Of a DNA stretch of 64,000 bases, positions 7,751-17,717 are shown piece by piece. The notes under the pieces were generated by a model. The model saw only the letters and a list, made by a program, of their open reading frames with translations, searched no databases and was not told the DNA's origin. The DNA is taken from contig JAIBAN010000002.1 in the NCBI GenBank assembly GCA_019695185.1, positions 230,846-294,845 of the forward strand, in the 5' to 3' direction. Made by a program: the position numbers and the translations under genes. The number at the start of each line of letters is the position of its first letter. The first letter of the stretch is position 1. The DNA is from Blastocatellia bacterium. Lineage in GTDB: Bacteria > Acidobacteriota > Blastocatellia > Chloracidobacteriales > Chloracidobacteriaceae.

Positions 7751-10700
7751 GCTTTGACCGGGGAAGTTCGATGTGAAACGTGCTGCCGGATTTCGCACCG
7801 TCTGATTCGGCCCAGATGCGCCCGCCGTGCATTTCCACATAACTCTTGGCAATTGCCAGCCCCAGGCCGGTACCACGGGCGGAAAATTCAAATTTTCCGG
7901 ATGTATGGGTGGAGGTGTCCGCATTTGTGTAGAACATATCGAAAATCCGGTCCAGTTCCTCCGGGCTGATTCCAATTCCTGAATCAACCACGGCTATGTG
8001 AAGCATGGCCGGCGAGCCGTTCACCCGAATTGAAATCGAACCGCCATCCGGTGTGAATTTGATGGCGTTCTGCACCACATTGAGCAACACCAGTTCGATT
8101 TTTTTGGCATCCACCGCCACTGGCAGCGTTTCCGGAATTTCCACCTGCATGTGTTGCCGACGTTGCTCGACAAAGGATTTCAGTTCTTCCGTGACTTTGT
8201 AAACCAGGGCGCTGAGGTCAGTCGGAGAGGTCAGCAGTTTACTGTGGCCTTCGCTGATTTTGAGCATCTCCAGAATTTCCTCACAACTTTCCGCCATGCG
8301 TTCCACCATCCGTCCGCAGGTTTCAAGGCTGGTGCGCTGGGCCTCATTGAGCGGGCCAAACAATTCATCGTTGAGGCAATCGGTATAACCCTTGAGCACC
8401 ATGAGCGGGGTCCGCATCTCGTGCGAAGTCACCACCAGGAAATTGGTTTTCATCTGGTCCAGTTCCTGCACCCGCCGGGCAAATTCCTGCTCGTGTTTAT
8501 AGAGTGTTTCCAATTCCCGCATGGATTGGACGATGACCTGATTTTTTTCGGCAAGCTGGCCATAGAGGGCCGCTTTTTCCAGCGCAATGGCCGCCTGATT
8601 GGCCAATGACTCAATCAATTCCCGGTCAGCTTCGGTAAACGACGGGCTGCCGGCTTTTTGCCGCACGTCCAACACGCCAATCACCGTCCCGGTCCGTGAC
8701 CGGACGGGAACATCCATCAAGCCATGAATTTGCAACTCGGCCAGCCGTTCGGGAAAGGCTATCTCCGGGCAGTTCCGCACATCGGTGACAATCATGGCCC
8801 TTCCGGTCTGAGCCACTTTGCCCGCCACTCCCTGGCCCAGTTTGAACACCATTTGTTCATCCTGCCAGGTGCCGTCCCGCCACAACTGTTTGAAAATCAC
8901 CTGGTCACCTTCTATCAGACCAATCCCGCCGGGACCGCCCCCGACCAGTTGCGCACCTTCTTCGGCCAGATTCTGCAAAACCGTTTTCAGGTCCAGGTCC
9001 GAATTGATGACCTGAATACTTTTGAGCAATTGCCCCAGCGCTGAAAGTCGTTGCTCCTGCATCTGCTGCAAATGCTCAATATGCTGTTCCTGCATCTGCC
9101 GCAGGTGTTCCAGCCGTTGCGCCTCCCGTTGCTGTTGCAACTGGCGGTAATGCTCCAACCGCTCGGCCTGGAGCCGGTGAAGTGAACGAATCCGTAAGGT
9201 ATAGGCCCCGAAACCCATCAATGAAAGACCGGCCACCATCCCAATTTGGAACCACCAGGTTTGCCAGAACGGAGGCCGAATCATGACTTCCACGCTCTTG
9301 GGTTCCCCCCAGGAACTCGCAGCCGAAGCGGCTTTTACCCAAAACCGGTAATTGCCCGCCGGAAGGTTGGTAAACCGGACAAACCGCTCCCGTTGCGGCT
9401 GTGACCATTCCCGGTCAAAGTTTTCCAGAAAAAAGCTGTAGCGCACCGAACGCTCATCCGTGAACGAAGTGGCCAAAAATTCAAACGTGAGGGTATTGTC
9501 CGTATAGGGAAAGGTGGGCAGCCGGTTGGGGAACTCGCCGTCCTGCAGGACCTGGAGCACGCGGTCGGCAATCTGCACTCCGGTCAAATGCACCTGCGGT
9601 GCCACCGGCACGGTGATGTCAGGCACCTTCCGATAGCGCAACGCGCCGTGATTGGTGCCAAACCAGACGGTGCCGTTCTGCTGCCGCAAACAGGCGGACG
9701 ATGCAATGTCATCACTGAGGAGGCCATCCCTGGTGGTAAAATTGCGAAAATGCTCGCCGTCAAAAATGGAAATGCCGCGTGACGTGCCAATCCAGACATT
9801 CCCATCCTGTCTGGTGACCGCCCGCACCACATTGCCAACCAGCCCCTCAGCCGTTGTGTAGGTCCGGAACTGTTTCCCGTCAAAGCGCACCAAACCACTG
9901 TCGGTTCCGACCCACAGGATGTTTCCCTCATCGCCAAAAGCACATTGCACCCGATTGCTGGGCAAACCGTCCTGCACGGTAAACAACCGGAAACCGGTTC
10001 CATCAAAACGAATCAGCCCGACTTCCGACCCGACCCAGACCGTACCGCCCTGGTCCACCGTCACACTGTTGGCCGGGTTGTGCGGCATTCCCTGTTCTTT
10101 CCCAAAGCAGGTGAAAGTGGTGCCGTCGTAGCGAATGAGTCCCGTGCTTTCAATCGGAAAAGAACCAAACCAGACATTCCCCTGGCGGTCAGCCGTCATG
10201 CAGGTAATGGAGTCACGGGCTCCCATCTCGGCAAAACTGTAGTTCCGAAACCTTTTTCCATCAAAGCAGGAAACGCCTTTGCCGCCCCCCGTCCAGACAT
10301 TTCCTTTGGCATCCACCGCCAGGCACCAGAGGGTTTCCTCCTGTAAACCGTCTTTCACCCCATAGCGGCGAATTTCCCCTTTGGGGTTCAATGCAGTCAA
10401 TCCGCCGGTGACACTGGCAAACCACACCGTGCCGTCGGGGGTTTCGCCCACCCCGGCCACTTTGCCTTCGCCCATTCCATCGGCTTTTGAGAAAGCGGCA
10501 AATGCCTCGTTGCTCAAACGGAAAACCCCATTTGAACGGGTGGCACACCAGATGTTTCCCTCGGCGTCCTGCATGAGTCCGGTCAGATAGACATCCGTCA
10601 GGCCGTTCCGCTGATTGAAAACCGTCACCTGGCCCGACCGTTCCAACCGGGACAAACCGGCTCCGTAGGTACAAACCCACACCCGCCCATAGCGGTCAAT

Positions 10701-11492
10701 CACCAGACTTCCGGCCAGATTGTTCCCTAACCCGTCAGCCTGGGTATAAACGCGGAACCCGTTGCCGTCAGACCGACAAAGCCCGCCACTGGTGGCCACC
10801 CACAGTTGATGGTCCTGGTCTTCGCCCAGGCCGAAAACAAACTCATCCGGCAATCCTTGGGCGCGACCAATCACCTGGGTTCCGTCTTTTCCAATTTTGA
10901 GGAGTCCATTGCCCCGTGAACCACCCCACAACGTCCCGGCATGGTCCTGGTAAAAAACCCAGACCGGCGCGGCAACCGGCATCTGAAAAGGGGTAAACCG
11001 TTGCCCGTCAAACCGGGCCAGCCCTTTGGCGGTACTGACCCACAACGTTCCGTCGCTGGTGCAAATGCCGGCAAACGCCTGATTGTCGGGTAGCCCCTGA
11101 GCCGTGGTGTAGGTCGTAAACCGCTCGCCGTCAAAAACACTGACGCCCAGGCCGGTGGCCACCCAGAGCCGGTTCCGGCTGTCCTCGAAAATTCCCCGGA
11201 TACTGGTGCTTCCGAGTCCATGGGCAATTCCGAAATTGGTGTAATTCAACCCGTCATAGCGGCACAGGCCGCTGTCGGTTCCAAACCAAAGATACCCTTT
11301 GCGGTCCTGATGCAAGGCCCAAACCGTATTGCTGGGCAGCCCATCGCTGGCGGTATAGTTTTTGAAATGAAAGGTTTGTGCCATTCCTGTGAAAGACAGG
11401 AACGGCAGCCCGGCAAGTATCAGCCAGAGGCCAATCCAGGCCCGTTGCCGAAGGGCCGTTGATTGTAACCAGAACCTTGGTCCGCAGGTCAC
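7728..11492 (-). CDS. Double-propeller sensor histidine kinase with GAF domain
   Basis: 1254 residues. Signal peptide (about 1-38), then 14 blade repeats by my count (about 39-645; each ends like LWFGTDSGLCRYDG), consistent with two seven-bladed periplasmic propellers. A Y_Y_Y domain (about 660-735) and one membrane span (about 743-768) follow, then a Gln-rich coiled coil (EHLRQMQEQH units), a GAF domain (about 827-970), the dimerisation/phosphoacceptor helix with His1024 in SHEMRTP, and a HATPase with N-box NVVQNAIKF, VDSGIGI and EFSARGTGLGLAIAKSY. It should autophosphorylate in response to a periplasmic ligand; the ligand is unknown. No response regulator is adjacent. Blade by blade it matches the kinase at 18993-22697. 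The C-terminal PGLRTED comes from a repeat array. Confidence 0.92.
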   Translation of the reverse strand: MTCGPRFWLQSTALRQRAWIGLWLILAGLPFLSFTGMAQTFHFKNYTASDGLPSNTVWALHQDRKGYLWFGTDSGLCRYDGLNYTNFGIAHGLGSTSIRGIFEDSRNRLWVATGLGVSVFDGERFTTYTTAQGLPDNQAFAGICTSDGTLWVSTAKGLARFDGQRFTPFQMPVAAPVWVFYQDHAGTLWGGSRGNGLLKIGKDGTQVIGRAQGLPDEFVFGLGEDQDHQLWVATSGGLCRSDGNGFRVYTQADGLGNNLAGSLVIDRYGRVWVCTYGAGLSRLERSGQVTVFNQRNGLTDVYLTGLMQDAEGNIWCATRSNGVFRLSNEAFAAFSKADGMGEGKVAGVGETPDGTVWFASVTGGLTALNPKGEIRRYGVKDGLQEETLWCLAVDAKGNVWTGGGKGVSCFDGKRFRNYSFAEMGARDSITCMTADRQGNVWFGSFPIESTGLIRYDGTTFTCFGKEQGMPHNPANSVTVDQGGTVWVGSEVGLIRFDGTGFRLFTVQDGLPSNRVQCAFGDEGNILWVGTDSGLVRFDGKQFRTYTTAEGLVGNVVRAVTRQDGNVWIGTSRGISIFDGEHFRNFTTRDGLLSDDIASSACLRQQNGTVWFGTNHGALRYRKVPDITVPVAPQVHLTGVQIADRVLQVLQDGEFPNRLPTFPYTDNTLTFEFLATSFTDERSVRYSFFLENFDREWSQPQRERFVRFTNLPAGNYRFWVKAASAASSWGEPKSVEVMIRPPFWQTWWFQIGMVAGLSLMGFGAYTLRIRSLHRLQAERLEHYRQLQQQREAQRLEHLRQMQEQHIEHLQQMQEQRLSALGQLLKSIQVINSDLDLKTVLQNLAEEGAQLVGGGPGGIGLIEGDQVIFKQLWRDGTWQDEQMVFKLGQGVAGKVAQTGRAMIVTDVRNCPEIAFPERLAELQIHGLMDVPVRSRTGTVIGVLDVRQKAGSPSFTEADRELIESLANQAAIALEKAALYGQLAEKNQVIVQSMRELETLYKHEQEFARRVQELDQMKTNFLVVTSHEMRTPLMVLKGYTDCLNDELFGPLNEAQRTSLETCGRMVERMAESCEEILEMLKISEGHSKLLTSPTDLSALVYKVTEELKSFVEQRRQHMQVEIPETLPVAVDAKKIELVLLNVVQNAIKFTPDGGSISIRVNGSPAMLHIAVVDSGIGISPEELDRIFDMFYTNADTSTHTSGKFEFSARGTGLGLAIAKSYVEMHGGRIWAESDGAKSGSTFHIELPRSKPGLRTED

Positions 11493-11590
11493 GTCATCAC
11501 CGTTTTGAACGAGTGGAAAGGAAAGACCACCGCTCCACAGGGCAGTGTTCTATGCAGGAAACGGCAGTGTAACCTGAAATTGAAAAAAAA

Positions 11591-12031
11591 TCAGCGTCCG
11601 CGTTGTCCGTACAGGGTCACAACCAAGCGGCGGGGTCCTCCGTCATTGCGGTGTTCGCCCAAGGTGATGCCTTGCCAGGTTCCCAGGTTGAACCGCCCGT
11701 TGGTGACCGGCACCGAGATGCTGCTGCCCAGCAACGAGGCTTTGATATGAGCAGGCATGTCGTCCGGCCCCTCATCCGTATGAGCATAATAGGGTGCCTG
11801 TTCCGGCACCGTCTGGTTCAGATAGCGTTCCAAATCAGCCCGCACATCCGGCGAGGCATTTTCATTGATGGTCAGCGAGGCCGAGGTGTGGCAAATAAAC
11901 ACATGGGCCAGGCCGATTGAGATTTCCCGCAGTTCGGGCAACCGGTCCGTCAGTTCACGGGTTATCAGATGAAACCCGCGCCGCCGGGCCGGGAGGATGA
12001 TTTCCTTTTGAATCCAGTATGTTTCAGGCAT
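11591..12031 (-). CDS. yjbQ: YjbQ/UPF0047 family protein
   Basis: 146 residues, the family's full length. It shows the conserved core: VFICHTSASLTINENASPDV, HTDEGPDDMPAHIKASLLG and the GTWQGITLGEHR segment near the C-terminus, whose His and Glu residues line the trimer's metal/anion site in known structures. The E. coli homologue has weak thiamine-phosphate synthase activity; the physiological role is not settled. Cytoplasmic. It stands between two giant sensor kinases on the same strand, separated from the upstream one by a REP-like element, and has no evident functional link to them. Confidence 0.9.
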   Translation of the reverse strand: MPETYWIQKEIILPARRRGFHLITRELTDRLPELREISIGLAHVFICHTSASLTINENASPDVRADLERYLNQTVPEQAPYYAHTDEGPDDMPAHIKASLLGSSISVPVTNGRFNLGTWQGITLGEHRNDGGPRRLVVTLYGQRGR

Positions 12032-12054
12032 GACAGACTTTTCAGGTTTGGAAG

Positions 12055-12182
12055 GTGGCGCGATTTGTTTAATCGCGGGGTTTCTAGGTCTTCAAACGGT
12101 CAGCAAATCGGGCAATGGTTCTTCAATTAAGGATTTTCTCGTTTCAACCCAAAACCCGGCGCGATTAAACAAATCGCGCCAC
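12055..12182. repeat. REP-like inverted pair, GGCGCGATTTGTTTAATCGC copy
   Basis: A unit beginning GTGGCGCGATTTG at 12055 and its inverted copy ending at 12182 flank about 78 bp. Each unit is itself a short palindrome (GCGAT, 7-base loop, ATCGC). It is one of three such elements in the window, all beside the sensor kinases. Its spacer differs from that of the other two. Confidence 0.88.
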
Positions 12183-12230
12183 TTTTTGCCACACTGAGAA
12201 TTGCCGATGGGTTCCTGACCGGCTCCGGCA

Positions 12231-15200
12231 TTAAAAGAATTTGATTTCCTCATGCTCGGCTGTGTCTTTGGCGGCGGTGGAATGGGGTTTCGGGTTGGTT
12301 ACCGCACTGGGCAGCAGAATATGAAACGAACTGCCGCAGCCGATGCCGTCCGACTCGGCCCAGATGCGCCCCTGATGGGCTTCGATGTAACTCTTGGCGA
12401 TGGCCAGCCCCAACCCTGTCCCACGGGCGGAAAATTCATATTCGCCCGACGTATGGGTCGAGGTGTCGGCATGGGTGTAAAATTTGTCGAAAACATGTTC
12501 CAGGTCTTCCGGTTCAATGCCAATTCCACTGTCGGAAATGACGATATGCCACAGACTGCCCTCTGCGCTGACCGTAATCTCGATTGAGCCTTCGTCAAAG
12601 GTAAACTTGATGGCGTTCTGAATCACATTCATCAAAACCAGTTCCAGTTTGGCGGCATCGGCCCAAACGAAAACCTCCTCCGGAATTTCAACAATTACCT
12701 GGAGGTGCCGCCGCTCAATGTAGGTTTGCAGTTCAGCCAGAATCGTTCGGAACGAGTCAGCCAGATTGCAGCGCGAAAACCGCAGCAGGACTTCCCCTTG
12801 GCTGACTTTGAGCATCTCCAGAATACTTTCAAAGCTGTTCACCAGCCGGTTGGTCATCCGCTGGCAGGCGACCAGGGATTTTTGCTGGAGTTCCGTCAAC
12901 GGCCCCAGCATGCCCGAACCAAGGGCATCGGCATACCCTTTGAGCACCGTCAAGGGCGTGCGCATCTCGTGCGAGGTGACAATCAGGAAGTTGGTTTTCA
13001 TGCGGTCCAGTTCCGCCAGTTTGCGGGCCACGTCCTGCTGTTGTTGGTAGAGCGCTTCCAACTCGCGCATGGCTCTCACAATCACATCGTTTTTTGATTC
13101 AAGTTCGAGCGTTTTCTCCTCCAGCGCACCATAGAGCGAGGCATTTTCTATCGCCACCGCAGCCTGATTGGCCAGCGATTCAATCAACTGCCGGTCGGTT
13201 TCGGTAAAAGGCGGCTGCCCGGCCTTGCGGCGCACATCGAGCACCCCCACCACTTTGCCCGCACGGGTCACAATCGGGACATCCATCAAGCCATGAACGT
13301 AATATTCCTGAATCACTTCGGGCCAGATAATTTCCGGAGCCTGGGACGGGTCATTGACAATCAGCGCCTGAGCAGTGGCGGCCACTTGCCCGGCCACCCC
13401 TTCGCCCCACCGGAATGACAGCGAAGCATCCACCCACCGGCCCTGTTTCCAGATGCGGTGAAAAACGACTTGACCATTTTCAACCAGCCCGATGCCGCCG
13501 GGCTCGCCGTCAATCAGTTGGGCGCTTTCCTCGGCAATGCTTTGCAGCGCCGTTGGCAAATCAAGCTGTGAATTGATGACTCTGGTGCTTTCCAGCAACT
13601 GACTCAGGTAGCGGATGCGTTCGGCCTGCCGTTGTTTGAGGTCCTGAATTCGCCGCCGGTAAAGAATCGCCAAAAAGGTAACAGTAACAACCGTATAGAG
13701 GAAATACGCAGGCCAGGTCCGCCAGGGAGCCGGTTTGATCCGAAAGGCCAGCGTGACCGGACCACTCACATTTCCGGCATAATCGCGGCCCCAGACCCGG
13801 AATTCATAATGACCTTCGGGCAGATTGGTGTACTCTTTTTTCCAGTCGCTGGTCCAGACTGAACGCCCTTTTTCAAATCCGGCCAACTGGGTGGCATAGC
13901 GGGTGTCGGCTTCGCGGAAAAATGACAGCAGCGCATAGGAGAAGACCAGATTGTTTTGGTCGTAGTCAAAGGTGGTGCCAGGCTCAAACATGCCATTGAA
14001 CCCACCGGGCTGGCCGTTGACCCAGCCCTGTTCCAGCCGGAGGGATTTGGGCGTCTGGTCTTCCACTTCGCTGGCCGGGTCAAAAATCGCCGCTCCGTCG
14101 CTGGTCCCAACCCACAACCGCCCGGCACTGTCCACCAGCGAAGCTCCCATCAGGCACACCCGGTTCGGCAGCCCATCAGCAGTGGTAAACGTGGCGGATT
14201 CAAACCCGCTTTCCATTCCCGCACCCGGTTTCCGCCGGGTGAACTGCGCCACTCCCTTGTTTGTGCAGAGGTAGATATGCCCTTTCCGGTCGGCTTCAAT
14301 CCGATAGACGACATTACTCGGCAGGGCCGGCTGGGTGGTTTCGGAAAATACGTTCCAGCGCAGCACCGGCTCATCCAGCCGGCAGCAGGCCAACCCGCCG
14401 CCGTTGGTGCCAACCCAGAGCATCCGGGTGCCGTCCGGTTCAACCAGTTCGCGCAGGCAAAACACAACATTGTTGGGCAATCCGTTGCTGGTGTCGTAAT
14501 GCGTCCACTGGCCCTGGGCATAGCGCGATAGCCCGCCCCCGTAGGTACCGACCCACACCACGGAACTGCCATCCGCCGCACGGGTTTCGAGCAGGCAGTT
14601 GGCCCCGTTGTTATGCAACATTCCATTGGCCGTGCTGTAGGTTTGCCAGCGCCCGTTTTCATATTTCCCCAGACCGGAATAGGTGCCGACCCAAAGTGAC
14701 CGGGTGCCATCAGGAGCGATGGTTTCCAACAGCGACCGGACCTCCGGGTGCGGCAACCCGTCAGCCACGGTAAAACGCCGCCAGGCACCAGCGGAAAAGC
14801 GGGCCAGCCCGTTGGCGGTTCCCACCCAAATCACCTCTTTTCCGTCTTCCTGCGAAGCCAACAGACACTGTACCTGATTGTCGGGCAACCCTGAATTCCC
14901 TGCGGTATAGCGAAGAAAGTCTGGGGAGTCTGGGGAGTCTGGGGAGTCGGAAGAGCCTTTTGAATTCTGAGTTTTGAGTTCTGAGTTTTGAGTTCTGGTT
15001 TTTGAGTTCTGGTTCAATTGACTCCCCAGACTACCCAGACTCCCCAGACTCCCCAGACTCCCCAAACTCCCTGAACTTGTCTTCCGAATCCGCACCAACC
15101 CACCGCCAAATGTGCCCAGCCAAAACTCCCGGCTGCCATTTGGAGCAGTCGTTTCCAGAAAACTGCGCACCCAATTCACCGGCAATCCGGACTTGGTGTC

Positions 15201-16337
15201 GAGGATGTTCCAGTGGCCGCGTTCAAGCGAAAGCAACCCGCTTCCGAAGGTGCCAATCCACAGCGTACAGGTCGTTGGAGAGGTTTTGACCTCACGCAAA
15301 CTGAAAATATGCGGGTTTGAAAGACCGGTAGTAACCGGAAATTCACTGATGGAAAAATCAAACGGCTGACTGGCTGAACGGTGTGGCGGGGCTTTGACCA
15401 CCCCCAGCCCGGCTTCCGTGCCAACCCACAGCACAACACCGTCAAATCCGGTGGAAGCCTCCAGACTGGAAACCTGATTGCTGGGCAGCCCGTGGCTCCG
15501 GTCGAATAATTTCCATTGTGCCGCCGCCGGATTGTCTTCCACCTGAAGACAAATCAACCCCTCTGAGGTGCCGACCCAAATTTGGGAACGCCCGTCCGGC
15601 GTGGTGGTGGCTGCCAGGGATTCAATCCGGTCACTCGGAAATCCCATTTTCCGGTTCAGGAAACTCCAGTTTCCATTGTGCCACCGGGCCAGACCGCCTT
15701 CCCGCGAACCAAACCATAAATTCGAACTCCCATCGGCGGCTTTGGTTTCCAGCATGCACAAAATCACGGCTTCCATGCCAAGTACCGGCTCCACCACCAC
15801 CGGCACCCAGGCATTGTTTTCAAACCGCAGCAGGCCGCCGCCGTAGGTTCCGCACCAAATCACAGATTTCCCGTCAGGGGTGAAAGTTTCATGAAGGCTG
15901 AACACCGGATTGGTCGTCAGCCCGTTGGCCTTTGTGTAGGTGGTCCAAACGCCATCCTGGTAGCGCGACACCCCGCCGCCATTGGTTCCCACCCACCAAC
16001 TGCCGTCCCGTGCCTGTAAGAGCGCGGCGATGTCGTTTGACAAGGTTCGGTTCGGCAAATCGAGCACCGTCCAGGTACGCCCATTGTAGCGCGCCAGTCC
16101 ATCCTGAGTGCCAATCCAGAGATATCCTTTCCGGTCGCTCTGAATCACCCGGATGATGTTTTGCGGCAAGCCGTCGCGGTCGGTGAACCGCCGACAAAAG
16201 GGCCTCCCCAATCCGTCCAGGGCAGAACTTTCCCCTGACCTGCCCGGAGCGTCTTGCGCAGACACCGGGAGGCTCCAAACCATGGCCTGAAGCAGCAACA
16301 GCAGGAAAAGTGGCACGGAACGCATAAGCCCATGCAC
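12231..16337 (-). CDS. Double-propeller sensor histidine kinase with GAF domain, repeat-invaded
   Basis: 1368 residues: signal peptide (about 1-28), 14 blade repeats of the long style (linkers such as ETRAADGSSVVWVGTYGGGL), Y_Y_Y domain, membrane span (about 872-893), GAF (about 915-1065), phosphoacceptor His1123 in SHEMRTP, N-box NVIQNAIKF, DSGIGI and RGTGLGLAIAKSY. Between blades 8 and 9 (residues about 420-475) an inverted repeat element has entered the frame, giving SLG repeats, an Asn/Thr/Lys-rich stretch and DSP repeats; the reading frame is kept. Blades 13 and 14 closely resemble those of the propeller-Ser/Thr kinase at 49786-53607, while the cytoplasmic half matches the neighbouring histidine kinases. 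It is likely an inner-membrane sensor of an unknown ligand. Orphan: no response regulator nearby. Confidence 0.92.
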   Translation of the reverse strand: MHGLMRSVPLFLLLLLQAMVWSLPVSAQDAPGRSGESSALDGLGRPFCRRFTDRDGLPQNIIRVIQSDRKGYLWIGTQDGLARYNGRTWTVLDLPNRTLSNDIAALLQARDGSWWVGTNGGGVSRYQDGVWTTYTKANGLTTNPVFSLHETFTPDGKSVIWCGTYGGGLLRFENNAWVPVVVEPVLGMEAVILCMLETKAADGSSNLWFGSREGGLARWHNGNWSFLNRKMGFPSDRIESLAATTTPDGRSQIWVGTSEGLICLQVEDNPAAAQWKLFDRSHGLPSNQVSSLEASTGFDGVVLWVGTEAGLGVVKAPPHRSASQPFDFSISEFPVTTGLSNPHIFSLREVKTSPTTCTLWIGTFGSGLLSLERGHWNILDTKSGLPVNWVRSFLETTAPNGSREFWLGTFGGGLVRIRKTSSGSLGSLGSLGSLGSLGSQLNQNSKTRTQNSELKTQNSKGSSDSPDSPDSPDFLRYTAGNSGLPDNQVQCLLASQEDGKEVIWVGTANGLARFSAGAWRRFTVADGLPHPEVRSLLETIAPDGTRSLWVGTYSGLGKYENGRWQTYSTANGMLHNNGANCLLETRAADGSSVVWVGTYGGGLSRYAQGQWTHYDTSNGLPNNVVFCLRELVEPDGTRMLWVGTNGGGLACCRLDEPVLRWNVFSETTQPALPSNVVYRIEADRKGHIYLCTNKGVAQFTRRKPGAGMESGFESATFTTADGLPNRVCLMGASLVDSAGRLWVGTSDGAAIFDPASEVEDQTPKSLRLEQGWVNGQPGGFNGMFEPGTTFDYDQNNLVFSYALLSFFREADTRYATQLAGFEKGRSVWTSDWKKEYTNLPEGHYEFRVWGRDYAGNVSGPVTLAFRIKPAPWRTWPAYFLYTVVTVTFLAILYRRRIQDLKQRQAERIRYLSQLLESTRVINSQLDLPTALQSIAEESAQLIDGEPGGIGLVENGQVVFHRIWKQGRWVDASLSFRWGEGVAGQVAATAQALIVNDPSQAPEIIWPEVIQEYYVHGLMDVPIVTRAGKVVGVLDVRRKAGQPPFTETDRQLIESLANQAAVAIENASLYGALEEKTLELESKNDVIVRAMRELEALYQQQQDVARKLAELDRMKTNFLIVTSHEMRTPLTVLKGYADALGSGMLGPLTELQQKSLVACQRMTNRLVNSFESILEMLKVSQGEVLLRFSRCNLADSFRTILAELQTYIERRHLQVIVEIPEEVFVWADAAKLELVLMNVIQNAIKFTFDEGSIEITVSAEGSLWHIVISDSGIGIEPEDLEHVFDKFYTHADTSTHTSGEYEFSARGTGLGLAIAKSYIEAHQGRIWAESDGIGCGSSFHILLPSAVTNPKPHSTAAKDTAEHEEIKFF
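14919..15070. repeat. Type B inverted pair with nested decamer-like repeats, inside a coding region
   Basis: Left array 14919-14948 (unit CTGGGGAGT) and right array 15020-15070 (complement), with an AT-rich series of TTTTGAGTTC/TTCTGAGT units (14960-15013) in the loop. It lies wholly inside the sensor kinase gene at the blade 8/blade 9 junction and keeps the frame. Confidence 0.92.
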
Positions 16338-16477
16338 CAGTCAGTGAAAAATTCAGGATTTCGCCGTGAGGCAATTGGAGGAAATGAAATGCTCGGTTTT
16401 ACCGGATTCGGGAGCCACCACTTTACTTGATGCCGCTCCGAAAGAAAATACCGATTTGGCTTCTGCTCTGGTTTTGC

Positions 16478-16529
16478 GTTCCGCCTTCAAGCGGCTGTTT
16501 GGAGTTCCGCCTTCAGGCGGCTGTTTGGA
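16478..16529. repeat. Tandem REP-like palindromes, CCGCCTTCAGGCGG type
   Basis: Two direct 26-bp copies, 16478-16503 and 16504-16529, differing at one base. Each contains the palindrome CCGCC-TTCA-GGCGG (first copy CCGCT-type mismatch). They lie between the convergent ends or starts of the sensor kinase and araC; the stems could act as transcription or processing signals. Related units occur at 29234-29323 and 31463-31484. Confidence 0.85.
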
Positions 16530-16549
16530 AAAAAGAGTTGAGCACTGCT

Positions 16550-17458
16550 TCAGGCCGAGGCTGCACTTTGCCGCAGCCGGGCAATATCACGTAACGGAGG
16601 AGCCCCAAACAAACGGCTGTATTCGCGGCTGAATTGCGAAGGGCTTTCATAACCAACTTGATAGCTGGCGGTGGCGGCATCCACAGCTTCGCCCAGCATC
16701 AACCGCCGGGCTTCCTGCAACCGAAGCTGTTTTTGATACTGCAACGGACTCATGGCCGTCACAGCCTTGAAATGGTGGTGCAGTGCCGAAGGGCTCATGT
16801 TGACGATGCGGGCCATGTTTTCAATCCGCAACGGCTGGGTGAAATTCTGCTTGAGCCATTCGATAGCCTTCACAATCCGCTGGGCCTGGCTGTTGGCCAT
16901 CGCCATCTGCCGTAGTCGCCCCCCCTGCTCGCCAATCAGCAGCCGATAGAGAATTTCCCTGGTGACCAAGGGAACCATCACCTTTTGGTCAAATGGGGTT
17001 TCGAGCAGATGCAACAGTCGCAGAATGGCATCCAGCAGCAACGGCTCAAGCTGGCTGACCGTCAGCCCGCGTTGCGTGGGTTGGGGACGGGCCTCCGACA
17101 ACCTGGCTTCCGCCAGCAGTTCGCCAATGTCGGTTGGGTCAAGTGCCAGCCGCAGACTGAGATACGGAGTTTCGGGGGAGGCTTCCACGACCTGGGATAC
17201 AAGCGGCAGGTCCACTGAAACCAGCAAATACCGTGACTGGTCATAAACATACGCCTCATCACCCAACAGAACCTCTTTACTTCCCTGCGCCACCAGACAG
17301 AGAGCGGGTTCATACACGCTGTGAACCGGCTGGGAGGGCTGGGTGGCCCGAAACAAAACCAATGACCCAATGGAGGTTGCATGAGCCCCATCACGGCCAG
17401 TGAATCGTTCAATCAGGTCAGCAATTTCCTGCTGTTTGTGCAGTGCCGGGTTGTTCAC
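16550..17458 (-). CDS. AraC-family transcriptional regulator
   Basis: 302 residues from GTG 17458. That start is preferred because AAAAGGAGA sits 7 bases upstream; an ATG 40 codons further out has no such site. The N-terminal ligand-binding half belongs to the AraC_N type (SLVLFRATQPSQPVHSVYEPALCLVAQGSKEV, about 30-180). The C-terminal part is the two-helix-turn-helix domain: IENMARIVNMSPSALHHHFK for the first helix pair, then ASYQVGYESPSQFSREYSRLFG for the second. It is divergently transcribed from an alcohol dehydrogenase, the arrangement of E. coli yqhC-yqhD, so it probably activates that gene in response to an aldehyde or alcohol; this is inference. The shared 259-bp spacer must hold both promoters. 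Confidence 0.9.
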   Translation of the reverse strand: MNNPALHKQQEIADLIERFTGRDGAHATSIGSLVLFRATQPSQPVHSVYEPALCLVAQGSKEVLLGDEAYVYDQSRYLLVSVDLPLVSQVVEASPETPYLSLRLALDPTDIGELLAEARLSEARPQPTQRGLTVSQLEPLLLDAILRLLHLLETPFDQKVMVPLVTREILYRLLIGEQGGRLRQMAMANSQAQRIVKAIEWLKQNFTQPLRIENMARIVNMSPSALHHHFKAVTAMSPLQYQKQLRLQEARRLMLGEAVDAATASYQVGYESPSQFSREYSRLFGAPPLRDIARLRQSAASA

Positions 17459-17717
17459 GGTAAAGTCTCCTTTTCCAGGACAGGTCAGGCAAACAAAGCG
17501 GTTGGTCAACGGGTGAGGATTTACCTGCTCCGGTGCTGGATGTCCAGCCGGTTTTCCCGCCCCTGGAGCATCAGGCAAGAATCCGCCAGAATCAGGCTAC
17601 CTCTGTGGAACCGGTCCCCGCTAGGATGGACCCGTTATGAACGAGGACAGCCAAAGCACCTGTTGTTCCTGTACGTGATTGAAAAATTCTGCTTCATTTT
17701 TTCCAAGGAGTTTGACC

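Noticed and set aside
16366..16632. Small + strand frame of 88 codons
   Set aside because: It runs through the REP-like palindromes and into the 3' end of araC, with no conserved motif.
17459..17578. 40-codon upstream extension of the AraC regulator
   Set aside because: The GTG start at 17458 has a strong ribosome binding site, and the extension is proline-rich without family similarity.
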